Shown here: positions 10,588-22,500 of the stretch, piece by piece
Layout: every line of letters begins with the position of its first letter
Numbering within the stretch: the stretch's first letter is position 1
Source of the DNA: Rhizoclosmatium globosum
Taxonomy: Eukaryota > Chytridiomycota > Chytridiomycetes > Chytridiales > Chytriomycetaceae
DNA length: 64,000 nt
Assembly (NCBI GenBank): GCA_002104985.1
Contig: MCGO01000049.1
Location: 1-64,000, forward strand
Direction of reading: 5' to 3'
Position numbers and translations under genes: made by a program
Notes under the pieces: generated by a model
Seen by the model: the letters and a program-made list of their open reading frames with translations, nothing else
The model's database searches: none
Told to the model about the DNA's origin: nothing

Positions 10588-13500
10588 CTACTGTAAAATA
10601 TCTTCAACGACGTGGGCAGCAGTCTTGGCACCGGTAGTAACAGCATTGGCAGCTGTTTCAGCACCACTGGCAACAACGTGAGCGGCAGACTCAGCTCCAG
10701 TTGCTACAACACGCACAACTCTTGAGAACCATCCTTCTCCCTCCTTTTTGGAAGCTCCTACTGTCACACCTTCAGCAACCAACAACTCCTTCACACCTGT
10801 CAAACGAGCAACAGCTATCCATTCTCTTGCAACAGTGACCGCATTCTTGGCTTCTCCACTCAATCCAGTGAGTAACTCAATAGTCTCAGCGGTGGTCACC
10901 TCGATTCCAGTCGATAAGAAAGCTTCTTGGAACTGAGCAACGCTCAATTCACCACGTCCCCGAACCAAAACCTCTCCGAATGCAACAACATCCCATTCTG
11001 GCTTCTTGTTCACACAACCTGCAATAAACTTTGGTACACTGAACGCAGGAGCCACGACTTTGACTCTAGCCTGGAATGCCTTCACGCACAAATCCACATC
11101 CACACCAGTCACTTTCCACATACTATCCAGCTTCCACAAGAAAAGGTAATACTTGACGCCCGTCACTCGCAGTACATCGACAAATTTCTGCACAACCTGG
11201 AATCCTTCCTCGTCCTCACTTGACCCTGTCAACAACCCAACAAGGTTCGTAAGTTCGTCATCATTCAGTTCAATATTATGTTCAGCCAGCGTTTCCAACA
11301 AGACTTGACGACCCAAAATTTCGTTTGATACAAGCAAGCTCTCCAAAAAGGCACCAAGGTTGAAAGCACCGTTTCTGGTTTCGCAGAACCAATAGAAGCT
11401 TCGAATATCGAGATTGTTTTCAGAACTTGCCAAGTCAACGTAAAGTCTTTCGAGAACTCGATCGCATTCCTGGACTCTTTCAAAGAAGGTGGTTGATGCA
11501 CGTAGGAACCATTGAACTCCCCAAAGGTGCAAAAAGGCAATCCAACAGTTGAGGACAGGAATAGACGTCTTTTCAAAGTCACCTCCAGTAAGCGCAGTGA
11601 TGAGGTCCATATATTCCTCGTTAGTGGTACGGATGCCGCACACCTGTCCAGCCAGTATTAGTTTGAAGAAATGTTATACACGAAAGAACATACCCTGAAC
11701 ACAGCCCCAATAGATTCAAGTGACACCTTCCCTTGAATCTTCATCAACTCATCGATAAAGACTTCGATGTTAAACGTAGACTCGGCATGCCAAGAGTTTT
11801 CTAGAGACTCGCATCGCTCAATAAAGAGCAGCAAGTCAAAGTCAGCTTCAGGTCCAAACTCCTTGACTTTCATCATGAAGTCCATCATCTCTTCCTCATT
11901 GTGTTCCTTGTCGTCCAACAAACTCCAAATAATCCACATGTTCCACTCCATTCCCCACTGTCTCAAGAAATCAATCAACATTTTGAACACGACTAAACCA
12001 GACGTGTAGTCTCCACCCGCAATCGATCCAATCAAGTTCTCGTATTCTGCCATAGTCGTGTAGATACCTGAAGCCTTGAATACGGAAATCAAGCCTTCAA
12101 GAATATCACCCTGAGAGGGAAGCTTGCTCAGCTTATCCAACAAGTTTCTTAAATCAAAGTTATCGGCGTCCGAATGCCATCCGCTCTGAGAGTTCTTGCA
12201 CTGCTCAATGAAGGAACGCATCGTGAAACGCAACGAAACAGTTTCTCCTTGGATCGATACTTTGACGTCTTGAATAGACTGCTTGAAGACCAACACAGAT
12301 TGCTCGACTTGCTGCCGTTGGTCAACGAGGGCCCACATGTAAACTAATGCCCATTCACTTCCCAATTTCTTAAGAAGGTAGTGGAGTTCACGCATGGCCG
12401 TCATATTGAGAGTGTAATCTCCGAATAGAGTGATGAGAAGCTCGCTGTACTCAACAGAAAGCTGATCCAAATTGATTCCTGAAGCCTATCAAAGAAAATA
12501 TTAACAAAACTTAAATCATTCACAAAAAAAGCTTACAACGAAAGCTTCATGGAGAGAGTCTTCTTCCAATCGAGAAATTGATCGCAAGTTATCGCAGAAA
12601 ACTTGCAAGTTGAAGTCAGGGTTAACCAGCTTACAAGCTGCAACGAATCCACGCAAGTTAAACTGAACATTTGGTCCCAAAGCGTAGATACGTCCCAAAA
12701 ATGTCATAACCAGAGCATTCTTTGAACGATTCTCATCCACAACGTCATCGATAACATCAAAGTACATATCAGCACCCCAAACAGTGACAAATTGCCACCA
12801 TGAGCGGAAAATCTGCATATGGAAACCGAAGCCTCCACAAGTAGACACAATGACATTGCGGTACTCTTGAGCAGTCAAAGCTAGTCCACACTGCTCAAAG
12901 ACACCCATCAGATCTTCGTCACTAGCCATATCTGCAGAAACAACGAACTTTTCCACGAAATTCTCCGGGTTGAAGACAGGATCGACGACTCGCATCGAAT
13001 TCTTGAATCCGCTTGGATCAAACTTGGCTTTGGGACCCAAATCGTTGATATCAGAGACCCAAGCCATTCCAGCTCGGAGGCCTTGTTCCTCAGTTGGTTG
13101 AGATAACTCTGACAAGTGAGAGACGAATGTTTTGGTTCCAACGGCTAGGACCATTGAAGAATAATCACGAAGTGCGTCTAGGTTGAAAAAGCCAAGAAGA
13201 TAACCAGACAAACGCTTGTACTCCCATGCAGTAGTGTCCAGTCCGGCGTACTTAAAGCTTGCAGCAAGCTTTTCTTCAGTCATAGGGACTTGTACTGTGC
13301 TGAAAGCTTCGAAAAATTTGAAAACGTTGAACGATGGAGAAAGCTTTTGGCATTCTGTAATGAACGTGAAAGTATCCGCCTTGAAACCAGAGTATTTTGC
13401 AATCATTTGACTAATTGCTTCCGAGAAAGAAAGTTCTGCAACAGGTATAGCATTGTTCCAAATAGGCAATACTTTGTAGTAGAATCGACGAACACCGGTG

Positions 13501-16500
13501 CTTCTGACAATTGATCCAAGAGACGTGAAAAATTCTTGAGTGGTAACAGGATATGGAGAGACTTTCGATTGAAGCTCGACAAACTCAATCGCAGAAACAG
13601 GGCAACCAGATTGAGTCAATAGAAGCAAAAGACTTTCATCTGTCAGTGGCTCTTCGTTATCGGCCAATTTGGACATGAACTCATAGCCATCAAAAGACGA
13701 ATAAAATGCCTTCGCAGCAGCAATGAAACGAGCCCACCATCCTTTGGACACAATCTTTCCATACTGACGAGCGAGTTTTGTACCAAGAATCGTATCAGCA
13801 GGATTTTCGGCTCGCTTTCTCAGAACAGTTGTTTGGCGGGATGATACTGAGCTTGCATCAGTCAAATATTCCAAATAAGACTTCCTCTTTTCAAGCGAAG
13901 AATCCATCGATCGCGCTGAATCAGAAGCAGTAGACCTGCGACGACGGGGAACGTCTCCGGTAGAATGACGAACTGGGTACCACTCATCGTCTGTCTGCCC
14001 AATTTGAGCCTCGCCGATAGAAACAGATTCTGAGAAAGAAACAACGGAACCTCGGCTTCTCACTTCTCTTACTTGAGTAGCAGGAGAAGGCGCACGAGCG
14101 CCACTTAAAATCGAGTTGGAGAGCTTTGTGGTGATTGGATTGACAAGCGGCGTTGAACTTCTTGCAAATGAGCCACGGGATGGAACGCGGACGACTTCCG
14201 GTCCAACGAACGATCCACGTTTCGTAACGAGCCCAAGACCGGCGGTAGAATCTCTTTTCACCACAATGGGGTTGACCTTGACGACTGAGCCTCTTTTGAC
14301 CACCTAAATATTCAATTAGTATTTTGATGAAGTGTCAAGTATTTAAACTGACCTTTAATACACGGTTCCGCTTTTTCATAGTCTTGTCTGCTTTCGCCAA
14401 AATAGGAGAAACGGTAGTGACGAATGAAATCACCCCAATATTTTTGATAGTGTCACTCAGCAATCTGTAGGCATTTAATACCAAGTCGGGTTGGCCTGGG
14501 GCCATTTGATACTCAATGTGTTGCAATTCAGATTTCGCAAGTCGACAGTTTGACTTCTCTAAGATGGTGGCGACAGTAGTCGTGTCAACGTCTGATGATA
14601 ATGTCGAGCCCAATGCATCAGCGAATGCGTACAAATCAAATGATGGAGAGTATGATGTTACACCATCCAAAAACCTTGCCCACCAGCCAACAGGTGCCAC
14701 GGTTGATAGTTCATCAACCGCATTAACTTCAGCCTCTGATTGAGTCAGTGCGGCTGGCAGAACTTCACGTGAGAAGACTGCGGCATCTCCGACCTCGTTG
14801 TAAGCACGTCCCAAAGATTGAAGGGCGACAATACTGTCGTCTGGGCTGTCTGGATTCACAGACGCAAGGACTTCTTCAAATTGTGTTGAAGTTAATTTGG
14901 CACCACTTTTGGCAAGTTCTTCGAGTACAATAACCCGAGAAACAGGAATATCAGATCGTGTTGACATATTGGATGCAAACGCTGTAAAGGCTTTAGAAAA
15001 GTTTGAAGTTCAGATCTTACTTACTGGTGAGCTTAAATGTTGGATTTGTTGCCAAAACTTCACGAGAGAATCGAGAAATCCAACCGTCTGGTGCTGAATG
15101 CACTAACACAGCAACAGCTTTGCTGTGTGTTTTCTTGTCGGAGACCCAAGTTCCCAGCACTGGAAGTACACCAGCCAAGACAGATTTCACACTCAATTTA
15201 TGGACTGCATCCGCAAGGGTTCGGAATGCCGACAATGAAACTAATGGTTTTCCTGGAACGACAGCTTCTTTGACTTGATTAAACTGGGCTTTAGTCATTG
15301 AAGCGCTGGATTCGGCCATCAACTTCAACAGCACGTCATCAGATATTGTTGGAAGAGACACAGTTCCAAGTTTAGCAATGAAAACTGTTTCATCGTTAGC
15401 ATGGTGCAACAAGTAAAAGGAAAACTCACGAGATAAATCAAAGTCTGGAGCAAATGAACCTATTCTGAGAAGGAATCTGGCCCACCATTGACCAGGAGCG
15501 GCTGCTTTGATCTTTTTCACCCAAAGAAGTTCTTCTTTCGTTGGCACAACAACCGACGGGACGACATCGGTGACGAACGATTGAGAACCGACGTGGCTAG
15601 CTGCTTCTGCAATTGCTTCGAAGATGCCAAGATCTTTCGGGTTTGTGGGATTGATATCCGCACATAAGTTGGAAAATTCTTCCTGTGACAATGAGACTCC
15701 TGCACCATCAAGCTCAGCACGAATCAAATCTTCGGTAAGTTTAACAGAAGATGGAATCTCTGCCAAAGAGCTGGCGAATAGCGCAAAATCGAAGGAAGTG
15801 GAGACGTCAAACACTTTGAACAGGAACTTCGAGAGCCATCCATCTGGACCTGCAGACACCATTCTCATAACTGCGTTTTCAAGACCAGCCTCAGCATCGG
15901 TAAGTTTAATTGAAACAGCAGCAGGTGGCATAGGAATTTCTACAGACTGAATCCCTTGTTCGGAATACAGAACTGGTTCCACTTCAGCCAATTTTGGTGG
16001 GGTAGTTTCTAATCCAAAGTCGCGGTCAATCATAGTTACTTCAGATGGGATACCGCCACTTTCTTGGGAAGTAGTAGCTGCAGGAGTATCGAGGAGTTCA
16101 ATATTAGATTCGACGGGAGCAGAAATGTTGATAGATCGCTCAACAACAGTAGATGCTTGATCAACAGGGACTGGCGTTGCGGATCGCGAACGAGAATCAG
16201 GTGTCACACTGCGAGTAATCTTCATTGTTTTCTTTGTCTTTGGCTCGCCACTGATCATCAGAGGTTCATCTGGGGACAAATTCGACACTGTTGCAGACAC
16301 TGGACTCAACGATCGAGTAGGAGTGGCGGAACGAGAAGTTGGCTCAGGAGTTACACTACGAGTTATTTTCATAACCTTCTTTTTGGAAGCTTGTGAAGTA
16401 GCGTTTGGAGTTTCAGTCGCAGCCACGACCTCGCTAGAATTCATAGTGATAACTTCAGTAGTGGCGACAGGGTTCACTTCAGAAACTTCGATTTCACGCT

Positions 16501-19500
16501 CTGTAGTTTTTTCTGGCTCGGGACTCAAAGGACGAGACGAAGGAGTGGCAGCTCTCGAGCTAGGTTCGGGGGTGAGGTTTCTTGTTATCTTCATAGTCTT
16601 TTTGGTGGCTTTTGGTGACTGCAGTGCATTATTAACGTCTGAAGATTCAGCAGCAGAGACGGTTGAAGGCATTTCAACAATTTCGATGACATCATGTCCG
16701 TCAAATTGTGGACTGAAGGACCGAGTGACACGCTTAGATGGTTCATTGTCCAAGACCCTACGGCCAATTTCTACTGATCTGCGGCCAATTTCTGTTGACA
16801 AGCGCGCGGAATCTGTTGAGCGACGTCCATCCGTTGAACGGCGTCCGTCTGTTGAGCGGCGACCCTCCGTTGAGCGACGACCTTCGTCTAGAATCTGGTC
16901 CGTCTACCAAATCCTTAGCATTCAGATTCAAGAAAAATGGGTGACTTACAGATGAATGTCTCAGTCTCCCACTTGGAATTACCGTAATAGGTGGTGGTTC
17001 AGTGATATCTTTAATCGTGCTCTCCTCGTTAGGTTTCTTGGCAGCCACAACCTTAAACAAGTTAACATTTTACAGATACAAAGGATTCAGTTTTACCCGA
17101 AGGATTCTGCTACGTCTTTCAGTTTTAGGAGCAGTTGTCTCACGGACGAAAGCCTCAGAGCTCGATGACTGGGCATAGGCAGGTCCAAGCGCCTTAATGG
17201 CAACCAAGGCGTCATTTTTGCTTTCGGGGTTTATATCATTCAGTACATCATCCAGCTGAGAGTCATTAATATCAACATTCGCCTTTTTGAGTTCCTCGAT
17301 GACTAACGTGCGTTCAAGTTGCACATCATCTGGGAGAGAACTCAAATTGGCTGCGAAAAGGGCGAAGTCGAATGAGGGGCTCAATTCTGTCACTTTCTGA
17401 ATGAATTTTTGAAGCCAACCATCAGGGCCCGCCTTTTTCAAGGTCGACACTGATACTGGAGTCTTTTCTGCGACCCACATACCAAGTCCTGGAAGTACTC
17501 CTCCCAAAACGGCTTTGATCCCGAGTGCCCGAACAGCATCTGCCATTGTACGGAATGCAGAAGTTGCAACCAAAGGCTTGCCAGGAACAATACTTTCTTT
17601 GACTCTATAAAATTGCTGTGAACTCAAACGCGCTTTAGAGTCTGCGAACGCTCGGAGAATATCATCATCGTTAATCATTGGAATTGGATGAGAGCCAAGT
17701 TTAGCAATAAACCCTGCATCAAATCGTAAATAAACTCAAAACACCAAAAAAAAAGGCCTCACTCTGCAACTTAAACTCCGGAGCATAAACACCGACTTTG
17801 CGTAAAAATCTAGGCCACCAATCGCCTGGTGCTGCGCCGCGAATTCTCTTGATCCAATGCAACTCTTCGGCAGAAGGCTCAAGAATATCAGGCAACAACT
17901 TTGAAACGAAGGTGTCTGGACCAACAATATTTGCAGCGTCTGAAATAGCCGCAAAGGCAACATGTGCATCAGCTGGCTCTTCTTCATTAATGCTCGCCAT
18001 CAACTCAGTGAATTCATCATCGGTCAGAGAAGCTCCAGAGTTTGTCAATTCTTGACGAATCAGAGCATCATCAAAAACTACTGATGATGGAATCTGAGAC
18101 AACGATGTTGTGAAATGAGATAGGTCAAAAGATGGTGACAGCTCTGAAAGCTTCTTGATCATTCGGTAAAGCCAACCAGACGGTGCAGCATTCAATAAAA
18201 GAGTTTTCGATTCTTCATAATCAGCTGAATCGACTTCGGGAACGACTGGGTGAACGTCAATTTCATCATCGTTTTCAACAAAGTCGGGCTTTTCTTCTGT
18301 CTCAACGACCACTACATTGAAGTCAACTGCTTTCGATTGTGCCGGAGCTTCATTACCAGTAATTCGTGAAGAATCACCAGCATTTCTTGCCAAACTGGAG
18401 ACGATTGCATCCCGACAAAGAGGATCTTTCAATTTCATGCTGAATCGCGTAAGCTTTTTGTTCTGCATGAGAGCATCGACGAAGGCTTGCTCCGTTTCCA
18501 GATCGGCTTCAACATCTTCACCAACAGCCACTTCCGTCAAAGACTCGTTGTACTTTAACGAATCCGCCAAAACTTTCAAACTTTCGTTGGTTACTCCACT
18601 TTTACCCAAAACTAGACGCTGTACGCTTTTGTTGACTCGCAAAGCCTGGAAATAAGATTGTTAGCAAATGTGCTTGAACAAATCACTAGAACAGACCTGA
18701 GCAATCGCATTTACATCTTCTGGAGCCAATTGGTCGTCTGCGAAGTCAAGCTCAACGATGTCGGAGTCGGAAGCAATCTGTGTAATCAACCAGGAAATTT
18801 CGACATCGCCTTCTTCAAGGTCACCTTCTTCCCTGATTTCTTCCAGGCGGGAAATAGATTCCGGAACAGAGGAGTCAACTGAGACTAAAGATGGTCTCGA
18901 TCTCCTTATTTTGACATGCTTTAGTGAGCTTTGGGATGGCATTTTCCTGGCGGCAATTACAACAGTCTCAGACGAGCCCTGTGTCTCTCTTAACGATTCC
19001 TTTGGCAAATTACTGTTTCTCTCAAGGGTCGACACTACAGATAATCGGGAAGTTTCATCCTTGAACGGTAAGTTTAAGACGATAAGTCTAGTGGAGAAAG
19101 TTAGGTTGCATAACAACAGATATCCAAAAACTCACGAATTGTTTTGCAACAAAGCATCAGCAAAGACTTGTTCTGTTTCCAGATCAGCGACTGTGCCTGG
19201 TCCAAACTCAAGCTGCTTTAGTGTGTTGTTTTGCCGCAAAGAATCGGCCAAAGCCTTCAAACTATCGGGAGAAGCACCGCTGCTTCCTAAAACGAGACGC
19301 TCCACTGTTTTGTTAACATGCAAAGCTTGCGCAATCGCTGTCACATCTTCTGGAGCCAAAACATCGTCACCCAAGTCAAGTTCCACGATATCTGATTCTG
19401 TGGCGATCTGAGTTACCAACCAATCAATCTGAACATCCCCTTCCTCCAAAAACTCTTCTGTGATGTTATCCAACGGAGAAGTGGCGGAATCCAGACGAGA

Positions 19501-22500
19501 AGAGCTTGACGAGAGAAGAGAAACCTTAGATCGCTTAATCTTGACGAGTCGAGGATGAGGAGAGCTGGAAGCAGTGCTTTCCGGAGCTGCTGCTACAATT
19601 ACACTTTCTGTCGGAATAACAAGCTCGCGAGGCTGTTGAACACTGATTTTGGTGGTATTTTCGTTCAAATCGTCGGTCGGCACAACTTCTTCATCCCCTT
19701 CTCTAACTCGAGTTATTTTCATGTGCTTTCCGTGTTTTTGTTGAGTGAAAGAGTTGTCACCGCCCAATTGAGATTCTACATTAGTAGCTGCAACGACAAC
19801 TTCCGTCTCACTAACTTGAGCTGGGGTTTCCAATGCTGTTTCCACAACAACTGGCTTTTCAACAACTGGAGCAACAACTGGAACAGGTGGTACAATGATT
19901 TCTTCTTTCTTGCCCCCCGACCAAATTGACTTTTTGGCAGCAGAAGAAGAAGCGCTTTGACCAGCAGATTCTTCCGATTCGTTGGATGAGACAACAACCG
20001 TCGCCGCTGCGACAGCAGCAACAGTCGCTAAAGCAGTGACTGAGGCACCACCCTCCTCTTCAGGTCTAACTTCCTCAGTTACAACTTGTGTCGATTCCAC
20101 CACGGTAGGAACCACAGCTTCCTTCACCAGTGTAATCTTCACATTTTTACGAACAGCGGCAGCCTCCCAAGAAACAGATTCATCGGCAGTTTCTTCAACA
20201 ATGGGAGCCTCTTTCGCTGCATAAGTTTGCTCAGACAAAGATCCCGATGCACTTGAAATACTTGGTGCCGTAACCGTGATGGTAGGGACGATCTCCTCCA
20301 ATACAGATTCCTCTGCCTCTGGAACAATATAACCTTCAATTTCTTTAACTTTGGTGATCTTGAAATGTTTGGTGCCGTGAGTTTTGGAAGCTTCATCAGC
20401 GATTGTCTCTTCCAATGGCTGAGCCGTTGGTTGCAAAACTTCTTGTTGGGCAATTATGGGAACCTCTTTCGTAACTACAGGAGTTGGTGCACTAGCGTTG
20501 GCAATAGTGGTCTGACTGGAAGTGGCAGCGACAGGTGTTGGTACATTACTGGGTGGAACAGGTTGCTTTTCCTTCGTTCCCCAAGACCAGAACGACTTTT
20601 TGGCAGGACCTGGGGCGGGAGTGGCAGCCGAAGCAGCTACAACAGCAATCGGCACTGTTTGAGAAGTTTTGTTGCTTTCTTCCGAAGGCAGAGAGAGCGC
20701 CGAAGTTTCAGCCTGTACAATTGGGTTCGTGGCCGACACATCAGCAGGCTCGTTCACAACATCAATATCCTTCACAGCAGGATCTAAATAAAATAATGAG
20801 CAATAATTTGACTCCTCCCAAAAAAATAACTTACAAGAAGCAACAATTTCAGGCGAAACGCTTTCCACAGGGGCTCCAGAATCTGTTGCCAATTCCTCAA
20901 CTTCTTTGATCTTTGTGACCTTCACATGCTTCTTGTGAGACTCGGGAATATCGGGAACAGTTTCCTCACTCACTGGAGTTGTGTTAACAACAGCGACATT
21001 CTCTTCGGGAACAGAGTAACCAGAAGAAGCCTCAGTCTCCTTAATCTTTGTGATTTTGACATGCTTCTTGTGTGACTCAGGAATAGCTCCTTCAACCTCC
21101 AGAGGGGCAGCTGCAATGACCACGACTTCTTCAGGTACAGAGTAACTAGACGTGTCAGTTTCCTTAATCTTGGTTATCTTAGCATGCTTTTTGTGTGATG
21201 CACTGACTTCCTCTTCTGTCTCTACCGATGGAGCAACAACAGCCTCTTCCGGTACAGTATAGCCAGAAGAGATAGGGCCATCAGTAGCTTCGCTTTCTTT
21301 GATCTTTGTAATTTTCACATGTTTCTTGTGAGGATTAGATTCGTCGTCCGAAAGAGCAGAAGCAGCCACCGCAGCTGTGCCAACAGCTGCAATAGCAACA
21401 GCAGGAGTTATCCAAGAAGTTTCTTCGACTTTGACAGCTTCATTCACAAGCTTGGTGTTTTCTTTTGACTGATCAGGCATAGGGACACTAGCCACAGGAA
21501 CATCTGCCGCCACGTCAGCGGCAATAACCACAGGTGTCACTGATTCAGACAAAACAGGTGCTTCGATAACATCAGTTTCTTTGATTTTCGTGATTTTGAC
21601 ATGCTTCTTGTGAGACTCCGAAACTTGTTCAGCAACAACGGCAGCAGCACCAGCTGCAGCAACAGCTTCGACAATAACAGGAGTCTCTTTTACAACATTA
21701 GCATCGTTTACTGCCACTGGAGACTTCACAACTGTTTCAGAAACGACTGGTCTCGCAATGATAGATTTCCTGTGAGTATTAACAGGTGCACCAACAGCCA
21801 CAGGTGATGGAGCAGTCACAGCAGTAGCCTCTTTACTCTTCCAAAAAGCGAAAGGATACTTCTTTGGAGTTGGAGAGACAACAGGTGAGACAACAGGAGT
21901 TGGAGTGGATTTCAACGCGACTGGTTGTTCAGCTGGAACTTCAACTGGTGTTGCCGGTGCAACTGGCTCATAAGCAGCAGGGGTTGATGTTGAAGGAGTA
22001 GAGGCAGATACAACTGGAACAGTTTCAACAACGACGAGCTCCTCTGCCGGAATATCTTTCGAAACAATAGGGGCCTCAATATTAGTAGGAGCAGAAACCT
22101 TGCGTAGGTATACGTCAGTTAAATTCCCACCAGGTGTCCAAAAAACTTACAACAGGTTGTTCGACAGGAACGAGAACCACTTCCGGCTGTGAGATAGGTT
22201 CCTTGACAGAAGTTTCATCATCGTGCTAATTAAAACGTAAGCAAGTCTTTCCTATGGGATAAAACATACCTTGGTCAAACCAGTTGCTCCAATCACGGCA
22301 GCACCAACTGCAACAGCACCAGCGGCTAAAGCAACGCCAGAAGTCTCGACTGCAACAGCAGCCTCTTCGACAGCTTCAACAACAGTCTCAAGAAGAGTTG
22401 GTTTGTGAACTGTAGACTCCTTTACAGCTTCAACAACCACAACCTCCTCTTTCTTGGCTGAAGATCCCCAGAACGATCCAAAGAAGGAACTCTCAGCAGC

